DNA of 64,000 nt from Sinorhizobium fredii USDA 205 (GTDB lineage: Bacteria; Pseudomonadota; Alphaproteobacteria; Rhizobiales; Rhizobiaceae), in contig NZ_AUTC01000002.1 of NCBI RefSeq assembly GCF_001461695.1, positions 62,001 through 126,000 of the forward strand. The letters run 5' to 3'. A program made the position numbers and the translations under genes. The notes below the pieces were generated by a model that was not told where the DNA came from, ran no database searches, and was given only the letters and a program-made list of their open reading frames with translations. Positions 9,680 through 16,848 of this stretch are shown here, in pieces. The number at the start of each line of letters is the position of its first letter. Position 1 is the first letter of the stretch.

Positions 9680-10426
9680 TTATCGCGTCGGCGCCTCAAG
9701 CGCCGGAAGCACCGCCTCTCCGTCTTCCGTTATCACCGCCCGGAAGGCGGCGAGCGGCGCAAAGAAGGCGGGCTTCAGTCTGCCGATCTTGCTGTTGTCC
9801 ACCACGAGGTAATTCTCGCGCGCGAGAGAAATCACCTTTTGCTTCACGGGCACTTCATGAAAATGAACGCACGTCGCCCCACGGACGGGATCGACGCCGG
9901 CAGCCGACAGGAAGGCGACGTTGATGCCAAGATGATCGAGCGTCTCGAGACCGGAATTGCCCGAGAACGAAGCCGAAGACGGATGGTAGACGCCGCCAAG
10001 CATGACGATGCGAACATTGGGCCTGCGGGTCAGGCGGTCGGCCACGTTCAGCGAATAACATACTGCCGTAATTGAATAATTTTCCGGCACCAGATCGACG
10101 AGATACTCGAGCGTCGTGCCGCAGTCGATGAAGATCGCCTCGTCGGGACGGATGTGCCGGGCCGCATGGGCGCAGGCCTCGCGCTTCGCTGCCGCGTGAC
10201 TGTCGGCCTCGCGGGCGAGATCATAGGGCGCATCGGCCTCGATATCGGCGGCCGGAACGATATGGCCACCGAGATATCCGAAAAGGCCGGGGTTGTTGGC
10301 AATGTCGCGGCGGACGGTCATCTCCGACACGCCGAGAAGGGCGGCGGCATCCTTGAGATGCAGTACGCGCCGCGCCGAAAGCGCCTCGGCCAATGCGATG
10401 ATACGGGTAGCCTTGCGATTGGCCAT
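9680..10426 (-). CDS. DeoR-family transcriptional regulator
   Basis: This 248-aa repressor has an N-terminal DeoR helix-turn-helix: LKDAAALLGVSEMTVRRDI, about residues 24-42. A sugar-phosphate-isomerase-like effector domain follows, with FIDCGTTLEYL and KIGRLKPAFFAPL motifs. Such regulators sense phosphorylated sugars. The start at 10426 (MANRKATR) has GGAAGAG upstream; an earlier ATG would add 20 atypical residues. Its position directly upstream of deoC, the kinase and the transporter genes points to control of this operon, probably released by deoxyribose-5-phosphate. That effector is inferred. Confidence 0.88.
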   Translation of the reverse strand: MANRKATRIIALAEALSARRVLHLKDAAALLGVSEMTVRRDIANNPGLFGYLGGHIVPAADIEADAPYDLAREADSHAAAKREACAHAARHIRPDEAIFIDCGTTLEYLVDLVPENYSITAVCYSLNVADRLTRRPNVRIVMLGGVYHPSSASFSGNSGLETLDHLGINVAFLSAAGVDPVRGATCVHFHEVPVKQKVISLARENYLVVDNSKIGRLKPAFFAPLAAFRAVITEDGEAVLPALEAPTR

Positions 10427-10480
10427 TGCTCTTCCGGATAGCACGACGGGTAAAGTGGCGCGGCCCAGGCAGCTCCTGCG

Positions 10481-10509
10481 CAACAAAGTTTGTTGGAAAT
10501 ATCACAAAC
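10481..10509. promoter_or_regulatory. Candidate operator upstream of deoR
   Basis: The sequence CAACAAA-G-TTTGTTG (10481-10495) has perfect 7-bp arms. A further ACAAAC (10504-10509) pairs with GTTTGT at 10488-10493. It lies 55-83 bp upstream of the deoR start, so autoregulation is plausible. No firm -10/-35 could be assigned here. Confidence 0.35.
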
Positions 10510-10663
10510 TGTGCTCAATCTGCAAGAGGTGCTCGACGGCGCGCAGCGTGCTTCCACCCGCCATACCGAGGCTTGCGACAAGCAAAACCGGCCGCAACGC
10601 TTCTGCGAATACCGGCGCGAGTTGGTACCCACAGCCTCATGCTTCTACAACGACCCCATGGCT

Positions 10664-11374
10664 TCACAGATGAAAGGCGTCTTTCAGATCGCTGCCTTTC
10701 CTTGCCGGCCGGAGATCGAGATCCGCCTCGATATGATCGATGTGCTGGAGCATCAGCGCGCAGGCGGTCGCGACGTCTTTTGTTTCCAAGGCGTCGACGA
10801 TCTGTTGATGTTCGCTGTGCCCGCAGCTCGAGATGACCGACTGCCCGTAAAGCGCGATCACGAGCGAGGAGCGGGCGACGAGTTCATCCATGAAGCGCTT
10901 CAGAATGGCATTGCCGCTCATGGCGGCGACCGCCAGGTGAAAATCGCCGGAGGCCTTGATTTCTGCGCGGCGAGCCGGCGCGCCGCGCTGGTTGGTCAGC
11001 CGCTCCTCCTCCGCAAGCAGCGCCCTGAGCTCCGTGACCTGCGTTTTACCGATATGAGGCGCCGCCTCGCGCAAGATGACCGGCTCCAGCAGTCGCCGTG
11101 TCGCGAAGATCTGCTGTGCCTCGGCCACCGAGGGAGAGGCAACAAAGGCGCCGCGATTCTTCTCGACACTGATGAGCCCTTCATATGAGAGAGCCTGAAG
11201 GGCGGCGCGAACGAGGGTCCGGCTTACCTTGAAAAGGCTGCCGACGTCGGTTTCGGAAAGCTTCGTTCCGGGAGCGAGGCGTCGCTCGACGATCGCATCG
11301 CGGATTGCGTCGCGAATCTGCTGGGCGTCGATATCGATGGCGCTTTCCGCCGGGGCAAGATTGGCTGGCGTCAT
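10664..11374 (-). CDS. GntR-family regulator, FCD subfamily
   Basis: This 236-aa regulator has an N-terminal winged helix: IRDAIVERRLAPGTKLSETDVGSLFKVSRT, in pieces at about residues 20-50. A C-terminal FCD ligand-binding domain contains the metal-type histidines in DFHLAVAAMSGN and CGHSEHQQIVDAL. FCD regulators usually respond to small carboxylic acids. The start at 11374 (MTPANLAPAES) is preferred; a start further upstream would read through the promoter region. It is divergent from the ABC importer operon at 11622 and is the likely controller of that operon, with a palindrome in between. Confidence 0.88.
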   Translation of the reverse strand: MTPANLAPAESAIDIDAQQIRDAIRDAIVERRLAPGTKLSETDVGSLFKVSRTLVRAALQALSYEGLISVEKNRGAFVASPSVAEAQQIFATRRLLEPVILREAAPHIGKTQVTELRALLAEEERLTNQRGAPARRAEIKASGDFHLAVAAMSGNAILKRFMDELVARSSLVIALYGQSVISSCGHSEHQQIVDALETKDVATACALMLQHIDHIEADLDLRPARKGSDLKDAFHL

Positions 11375-11450
11375 GAGGCTGCGAATCCGAACGGGACCGA
11401 AATTGGTTACGGCAGACGTTAACCGCTTTCTGCCCTCAATCAAAGCGCGA

Positions 11451-11464
11451 TATTGTATACAATA
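11451..11464. promoter_or_regulatory. Perfect palindrome, candidate FCD-GntR operator
   Basis: TATTGTATACAATA is a perfect 14-bp palindrome in the 247-bp space between the divergent GntR gene and the ABC operon. FCD-type GntR proteins commonly bind TTGTATACAA-like palindromes. A strong AT-rich stretch (TATAAAATAT at about 11491) follows on the plus strand and could supply a -10. Binding is inferred. Confidence 0.6.
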
Positions 11465-11621
11465 ATAGGCAATATTTGAGCACAAACGCCTATAAAATAT
11501 GCATCCAACCTGGCGTCGCTGGCTGACGGCCTGGCGGCCTTCAAGCACTTTGCCGCAAAATCAGCCACTTAGCGAACTGGCACGCTTGATGCTTCGTCTC
11601 CGGGGCAAGGAGAAAGCGGGC

Positions 11622-12710
11622 ATGTCCAAAGCAGCAGAAATCGATATCGCTTCCGTTTCCAAGGTCTATGGCACGACGACCGCCGTCCATGCCATCAGCC
11701 TGAAGATTTCGGCCGGCAGCTACTGCTGCTTTCTCGGCCCCTCTGGCTGCGGCAAGACCTCGACGCTGCGAATGATCGCCGGACACGAGAGCATCTCCTC
11801 CGGCGATATCCGCCTCGGCAATGTCGTCGTCACCGATTTTCCGCCCGCCAAACGCGGCACGGCGATGATGTTCCAGTCCTACGCGCTGTTTCCGCATCTC
11901 GACCTCATCGACAACGTCGCCTTCAGCCTGAAGATGAAAGGCGTCGAGAAAGAGGAGCGCCGGGCCAAGGCTCTGGAAATGCTGACGTTGATGCAGATGG
12001 AGGCCTATGCCGCACGCTGTCCGGCGCAGCTTTCCGGCGGCCAGCAGCAGCGCGTCGCGCTCGCCCGGGCGCTCATCACCGATCCGGAAGCCCTGCTGCT
12101 CGACGAGCCGCTGTCCGCGCTCGATCCATTCCTCAAGATCCGGATGCGCGCCGAGCTCAAGAAGCTGCAGAAGACACTCGGCATCACCTTCGTGCATGTG
12201 ACGCACAGCCAGGAAGAGGCCATGGCGCTCGCCGATCTGATCGTCATCATGAACGACGGCCGGATCGAGCAGGCGGCAGCACCGCGCACCGTATTCGAAA
12301 AGCCGGCGACCGCCTTCGTCGCACGCTTCATGGGCGACCACAACGTGCTGTCCGGCCGCGTCACATCGATCGATGGCGGCATCGCCACGCTGACGGTGCC
12401 GGAAGGTCAGACCTTTTCGGTACGCGACATCGCGCAAGAAATCGGCAAACCGGTCGACATCGGCATCCGCACCGATCGTGTGCGTCTCGAGCCCGCCTCG
12501 GAAAGGTCGCTCGGCTTCCAGGGGGTCGTCGCGAACGTCGAATACCGCGGCGCCTCGGTGAAGATCACCGTCGTCGGAGCCGGCAGCGACGACTTCACCG
12601 CGGTCGTCTCCGATGCCGACTACTTCAGGAAACCCGTGTCGACCGGCGACGCGCTGTCCTTGAGCTGGGCCTTGGAAGACGTGATCCCTCTCGGCCGCCT
12701 TTCAGCCTGA
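11622..12710 (+). CDS. ABC transporter ATP-binding protein (PotA type)
   Basis: This 362-aa ATPase of the spermidine/putrescine (POPT) importer class has a complete set of motifs: Walker A GPSGCGKTS, Q-loop MMFQSYALFPH, signature LSGGQQQR, Walker B LLLDEPLSALD and H-loop VTHSQEE. A C-terminal TOBE domain follows. The start at 11622 has AAGGAGAAAG upstream; in-frame codons before it (from 11499) look non-coding. It is the first gene of a five-gene operon with a binding protein, two permeases and a racemase. The usual substrates of this class are polyamines or other small cationic or acidic compounds; the racemase neighbour hints at a hydantoin or amino-acid derivative. Confidence 0.92.
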   Translation: MSKAAEIDIASVSKVYGTTTAVHAISLKISAGSYCCFLGPSGCGKTSTLRMIAGHESISSGDIRLGNVVVTDFPPAKRGTAMMFQSYALFPHLDLIDNVAFSLKMKGVEKEERRAKALEMLTLMQMEAYAARCPAQLSGGQQQRVALARALITDPEALLLDEPLSALDPFLKIRMRAELKKLQKTLGITFVHVTHSQEEAMALADLIVIMNDGRIEQAAAPRTVFEKPATAFVARFMGDHNVLSGRVTSIDGGIATLTVPEGQTFSVRDIAQEIGKPVDIGIRTDRVRLEPASERSLGFQGVVANVEYRGASVKITVVGAGSDDFTAVVSDADYFRKPVSTGDALSLSWALEDVIPLGRLSA

Positions 12711-12788
12711 AGCAGGATCAGAAGAAGCAAGCATCGCCCGATCCTGCAAAGAACCGTCTTAAGCACCACCAAAAAGGGGAACGACAGC

Positions 12789-14087
12789 ATGACCAGTGAA
12801 ACAAAGACTGCCACGTCCGCAAAAGGCATATCGCGGCGCACGCTCCTGAAGACCGGGGCGGCCGCCGCCGGCGCCATTGCCGGCTCGGGCGCCATTACCG
12901 GTTTCCCGACCATCTGGGCACAGAACCCGATCACGCTCCGCCAGTTCGGCACCGGCGTTTCGAACATCAACGCGATCGCGGAGAAGTGCAAGGAAGACCT
13001 CGGAATCACGCTGGAAATGACCGCGACCGATTCCGACGCCGCCGCCCAGCGTGCCGTTACCCAGCCGGACTCCTACGACGTCGCCGACATCGAATACTGG
13101 ATCGCCAAGAAGGTCTTCCCGTCCGGCGTCATGCAGCCGATGGATGTCTCGAAGATCAAATACTACGACAAGATCGTGCCCCTCTTCATCAACGGCAAGC
13201 TGAAGCCGGAGAGCGTCGTCGCCCAGGGCACCGCGCCGCACACCGTCGGCTTCGTCGAGGCGCAAGACGCCAAGAGCTTCGCCAAGGAGCCGACACAGTG
13301 GATGACGCTCATCCCGACCATCTACAATGCCGACACGCTCGGCATCCGCCCGGACCTCGTCGGACGCGAGATCACCACCTGGGCCGACATCATGGACCCG
13401 GCCTTCAAGGGCAAGACGGCGATCCTCAACATTCCGTCGATCGGCATCATGGACGCGGCCATGATCATGGAGGCCTTAGGCAATATCAAATATGCCGACA
13501 AGGGTAACATGACGACGGACGAGATCGACGCAACGATCGATTTCCTCATCAAGGCCAAGCAGGACGGCCAGTTCCGCGCCTTCTGGAAGTCCTTCGACGA
13601 GAGCGTCAACCTCATGGCCTCCGGCGAAGTCGTCATCCAGTCCATGTGGTCGCCGGCCGTCGCCGCCGTGCGTTCCAAGGGCATCGCCTGCAAGTACCAG
13701 CCGCTGAAAGAGGGTTATCGCGCCTGGGGCGGCGGCCTCGGCCTTGCCGCCCACCTCCAGGGTGCGCAGCTCGACGCGGCCTATGAATATATCAACTGGT
13801 ATCTCTCCGGCTGGGTCGGCGCCTACCTCAATCGCCAGGGCTATTACTCGGCCGCGATGGAGACCGCCAAGGCGCACATGTCGGAAGACGAATGGGGCTT
13901 CTGGGTCGAAGGCAAGCCAGCCAAGGGAGACATCCTCTCGCCGGAAGGCAAGGTCATGGAAAAGGCCGGCGCCGTGCGCGACGGCGGCTCCTTCCAGGAG
14001 CGCATGGGCAAGGTCGCCTGCTGGAACTCGGTGATGGACGAGGACCGCTACATGGTCCGCCGCTGGAACGAGTTCATCGCGGCGTAA
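12789..14087 (+). CDS. PotD/PotF-type extracellular solute-binding protein with Tat signal
   Basis: This 432-aa periplasmic binding protein starts with a twin-arginine leader: SRRTLLKTGAAAAGAIAGSG, then FPTIWAQ near the cleavage site. The Tat route implies folding before export. The mature chain resembles polyamine/opine-type binding proteins, with NADTLGIRPDLVG and EYINWYLSGWVGAYLNRQGYY. It lies 78 nt after the ATPase gene. A strong inverted repeat separates it from the permease gene, which may raise binding-protein expression over the membrane parts. The substrate is unknown. Confidence 0.9.
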   Translation: MTSETKTATSAKGISRRTLLKTGAAAAGAIAGSGAITGFPTIWAQNPITLRQFGTGVSNINAIAEKCKEDLGITLEMTATDSDAAAQRAVTQPDSYDVADIEYWIAKKVFPSGVMQPMDVSKIKYYDKIVPLFINGKLKPESVVAQGTAPHTVGFVEAQDAKSFAKEPTQWMTLIPTIYNADTLGIRPDLVGREITTWADIMDPAFKGKTAILNIPSIGIMDAAMIMEALGNIKYADKGNMTTDEIDATIDFLIKAKQDGQFRAFWKSFDESVNLMASGEVVIQSMWSPAVAAVRSKGIACKYQPLKEGYRAWGGGLGLAAHLQGAQLDAAYEYINWYLSGWVGAYLNRQGYYSAAMETAKAHMSEDEWGFWVEGKPAKGDILSPEGKVMEKAGAVRDGGSFQERMGKVACWNSVMDEDRYMVRRWNEFIAA

Positions 14088-14114
14088 GCCGCGCCGCTAG
14101 TGCGCTACCGCCGT

Positions 14115-14206
14115 CCCCTCCCCAACCCTCCCCACAAGGGGGAGGGAGTCCGGAGAGGGCGCGGATCAAAAGCTCCCTCCCCCTTGTGGGGAGGGTTGAG
14201 GAGGGG
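14115..14206. repeat. Long C-rich inverted repeat (intergenic palindromic element)
   Basis: Arms at 14115-14148 and 14173-14206 are 34 nt each and match at 33 positions, with a 24-nt loop; the core is CCCTCCCCACAAGGGGGAGG. It would form a very stable hairpin in the 171-nt gap between the binding-protein and permease genes. Related cores occur at 22494-22516 and 36719-36739, so this is a dispersed repeat family. A role in mRNA stability or attenuation is inferred. Confidence 0.75.
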
Positions 14207-14258
14207 TCTTTCGGCTCCTCTCCAATAGAGATTTCCGAAATGTCCTGAAGGATGGCAG

Positions 14259-15173
14259 ATGGCAACGATCGCTTCCACAGAAGCAAACGAGACGAGCGGG
14301 CGAGCGCGAAGCCGCGGCCTTCGGTCGCCGCTTCGCGCCATATCCTACCTCCAGGCCACCCCCCTCCTGCTGATCCTCGGCTTCTTCTTCATCCTGCCGA
14401 TCCTCACCATTCTCGTCGTCAGCTTCTGGGACTACGATTTCGCGGGGCTCTATCCCGACTTTCTGACGATGAACTATACCGACACGCTCGGCTCCCGGGT
14501 CACCTGGAAGACCTATCTCAACACGCTGAAGTTCACCGCCATGACCTGGGCGCTGACGCTCGTCATCGGCTTCTGGGTCGCCTATTTCCTTGCCTTCCAC
14601 ATCCGCACGACGACGATGCAGATGGTGCTCTTCCTCGTCTGCACCGTGCCGTTCCTGACCTCGAACATCATCCGGATGATTTCCTGGATCCCGGTCCTTG
14701 GCCGCAACGGCCTCGTCAACTCCACTCTGACCGAACTCGGCATCATTCCGCAGCCGATCGAATGGCTGCTCTATTCCGATTTCGCCGTCGTGCTCGCCCT
14801 GGTGCATCTCAACACGCTGTTCATGGTGACGCCGATCTTCAACACGCTGATGCGTATCGACCGCGCGCTGATCGAGGCGGCGCGCGATTGCGGCGCGAGC
14901 GGCTGGCAGGTGCTCTGGAATGTCGTCCTGCCGCTCGCAAAACCCGGAATGGCGATCGGCTCGATCTTCGTCGTGACGCTGGTGATGGCCGATTTCTCGA
15001 CCGTGCAGGTGATGTCCGGCGGCCAGAGCGCATCGGTCGCGCTGATGATGAAGAACCAGATGTCGCTGCTGCAATATCCGGCCGCTGCCGCCAACGCGGT
15101 CGTGTTGCTCATCGTGGTGCTGCTGATGGTCGCGGCGATCCTCCGGGTCGTCGATATCCGCAAGGAGCTCTGA
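14259..15173 (+). CDS. ABC transporter permease (PotB type)
   Basis: This 304-aa inner-membrane permease has six predicted transmembrane segments. The first is ATPLLLILGFFFILPILTIL, and the EAA loop ALIEAARDCGASGWQVLWNVVLPLAKPG lies around residues 205-232. It pairs with the PotC-type permease 1 nt downstream. The N-terminal 25 residues are polar and cytoplasmic. It is part of the importer operon starting at 11622. Confidence 0.9.
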   Translation: MATIASTEANETSGRARSRGLRSPLRAISYLQATPLLLILGFFFILPILTILVVSFWDYDFAGLYPDFLTMNYTDTLGSRVTWKTYLNTLKFTAMTWALTLVIGFWVAYFLAFHIRTTTMQMVLFLVCTVPFLTSNIIRMISWIPVLGRNGLVNSTLTELGIIPQPIEWLLYSDFAVVLALVHLNTLFMVTPIFNTLMRIDRALIEAARDCGASGWQVLWNVVLPLAKPGMAIGSIFVVTLVMADFSTVQVMSGGQSASVALMMKNQMSLLQYPAAAANAVVLLIVVLLMVAAILRVVDIRKEL

Positions 15174-15174
15174 C

Positions 15175-15996
15175 ATGAACCACGAAAGACGCGGCAAGGA
15201 ATTCTATGTGCTCGCAGCCTTCTTCGCGCTGTTCGTGCTGTTCCTCTATGGCCCACTCTCGGCCGTCCTGATGCTCTCCTTCCAGGGGCCGGACGGCGGC
15301 CTCACCTTCCCGCTGAACGGCGTTTCGCTGCATTGGTTCTACAACCTTTTCGAGAAGCAGGCGGTTGGCGATTTCGGCGCCTCGTTCCGCCGCTCCTTCA
15401 CGCTCGGGCTGATGGTGATGGTGGTGAACGTCATCGTGGCGCTTCTGGCGGGCCTCGCCTTTCGTCATCGGTTCCGCGGCTCGACGGCGCTTTTCTACAT
15501 GACCGTCGCAAGCCTCGTCGTGCCGTCGATCATCATCTCGCTCGGCATCGGCGTCGTCTTCCAGCAATTCGGGTTGAAGCTGGCCTGGTATTCCTCCGGT
15601 TTCGGCGCGCATCTGACTTGGACGCTGCCCTTCGGCGTGCTGATCATGTTCGCCGTCTTCAATCGCTTCTCTCCCGCCTATGAGGAGGCCGCCCGCGACC
15701 TTGGCGCCACCGCCTGGCAGACCTTTCGCCACGTCGTGCTGCCGATGATCGCACCGAGCCTGATCGGCGTCGGTCTCTTCGGCTTCACCCTCTCCTATGA
15801 CGAGTTCGCCCGTACGCTGATGACCTCCGGCACCTACAACACCCTGCCGCTGGAAATCTACGGCATGACGACCAACGTGACGACGCCGGTGCTCTATGCG
15901 CTCGGCACGGTCACGACGCTCTTCTCCTTCACCATCATCCTCGCGGCACTCGCCGTCATCCTCGTGCTCCGGCGCCGCCAGGCAAGGACAAGCTGA
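15175..15996 (+). CDS. ABC transporter permease (PotC type)
   Basis: This 273-aa inner-membrane permease has the canonical EAA loop YEEAARDLGATAWQTFRHVV followed by LPMIAPSLIG, and ends in a basic tail (VLRRRQARTS). It begins one nucleotide after the PotB-type stop, so the two are coupled. It forms the channel with the preceding permease. FTLSYDEFARTLMTSG near the C-terminus is typical of the polyamine class. Confidence 0.9.
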   Translation: MNHERRGKEFYVLAAFFALFVLFLYGPLSAVLMLSFQGPDGGLTFPLNGVSLHWFYNLFEKQAVGDFGASFRRSFTLGLMVMVVNVIVALLAGLAFRHRFRGSTALFYMTVASLVVPSIIISLGIGVVFQQFGLKLAWYSSGFGAHLTWTLPFGVLIMFAVFNRFSPAYEEAARDLGATAWQTFRHVVLPMIAPSLIGVGLFGFTLSYDEFARTLMTSGTYNTLPLEIYGMTTNVTTPVLYALGTVTTLFSFTIILAALAVILVLRRRQARTS

Positions 15997-16001
15997 CATC
16001 C

Positions 16002-16739
16002 ATGCGCATTCTCATCGTCAATCCTAACACCACCGTCTCGATGACCGAGAAGGCAACCGCAGCGGCACGGGCGGTCGCCGGGCACGGCACCGAAATCATC
16101 GCCGCCACGTCAAGGGGCGGACCGGCCTCGATCGAGGGGCACTACGACGGCGCGATTGCCGTTCCCGGCCTGCTCATGGAAATCCGCGAGGGAGAAGCAG
16201 CCGGTGCGGACGCGGCGATCATTGCCTGCTTCGACGACACGGGGCTGGAGGCCGCCCGAACGCTCGCCAACGTACCGGTGCTCGGACTTTGCGAATCCGC
16301 AGTGATGACGGCAGCGCTTCTCGCGCAGCGCTTCACCGTGGTTACGACGCTCGAGCGCTCACGCGTCCTGATCGAGAATCTTGTACGCCATTACGGCATG
16401 GGCAATCGGGCAAAGGTTCGCGCCGCCGACATCCCGGTTCTCGAACTCGAGGACAAGGCCTCGGGTGCGCTCGTCAAGCTCGAGCGCCAGATCGAACGGG
16501 CCCTGCAAGAGGACGGCGCCGAGGCGATCGTGCTTGGCTGCGCCGGCATGGCCGATCTCGCCCAAACGCTGCAGCGCGAATATGGCGTACCGGTCATCGA
16601 CGGCGTCTCGGCGGCCGTCAAACAGGCCGAAGCACTGGTGGCACAGGGGCTGATGACCAGCAAGCGCGGCACCTATGCCGCGCCGCTGCCCAAGGCCTAT
16701 ACCGGCGCGATGGGCGCCTTCGCGCCAGCGTGCACCTGA
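16002..16739 (+). CDS. Asp/Glu/hydantoin racemase family protein
   Basis: This 245-aa cytoplasmic racemase of the HyuE type begins MRILIVNPNTTVSMT. Two cysteines positioned as the catalytic pair are in AIIACFDDTGL (Cys75) and IVLGCAGM. The family racemises 5-substituted hydantoins or amino acids by a two-base mechanism; related proteins are allantoin racemases. It is the last gene of the PotABCD-type importer operon, 5 nt after the permease stop. Its substrate is therefore probably what the importer brings in. The purine catabolic cluster 8 kb away makes allantoin a possible substrate, but this is only a suggestion. Confidence 0.86.
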   Translation: MRILIVNPNTTVSMTEKATAAARAVAGHGTEIIAATSRGGPASIEGHYDGAIAVPGLLMEIREGEAAGADAAIIACFDDTGLEAARTLANVPVLGLCESAVMTAALLAQRFTVVTTLERSRVLIENLVRHYGMGNRAKVRAADIPVLELEDKASGALVKLERQIERALQEDGAEAIVLGCAGMADLAQTLQREYGVPVIDGVSAAVKQAEALVAQGLMTSKRGTYAAPLPKAYTGAMGAFAPACT

Positions 16740-16777
16740 ACTTCCCCGACGAATCCCTCTGGTTGCAAAGCTCATTG

Positions 16778-16811
16778 TTGACAACGCTCTTCGAAGGTTG
16801 AAAGAGTGTTG
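16778..16811 (+). promoter_or_regulatory. Candidate promoter and inverted repeat upstream of the macroglobulin gene
   Basis: TTGACA (16778-16783) is followed by an inverted repeat CAACGCTCTT (16782-16791) / AAGAGTGTTG (16802-16811), matching at 9 of 10 positions. The -35 overlaps the left arm, so a repressor or activator site is possible. The -10 is not obvious. The repeat ends 37 nt before the start codon at 16849. Confidence 0.4.
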
Positions 16812-16848
16812 CTCACTCGAAGCGGGCAGCGTTGGGAGGACTTTGTCG

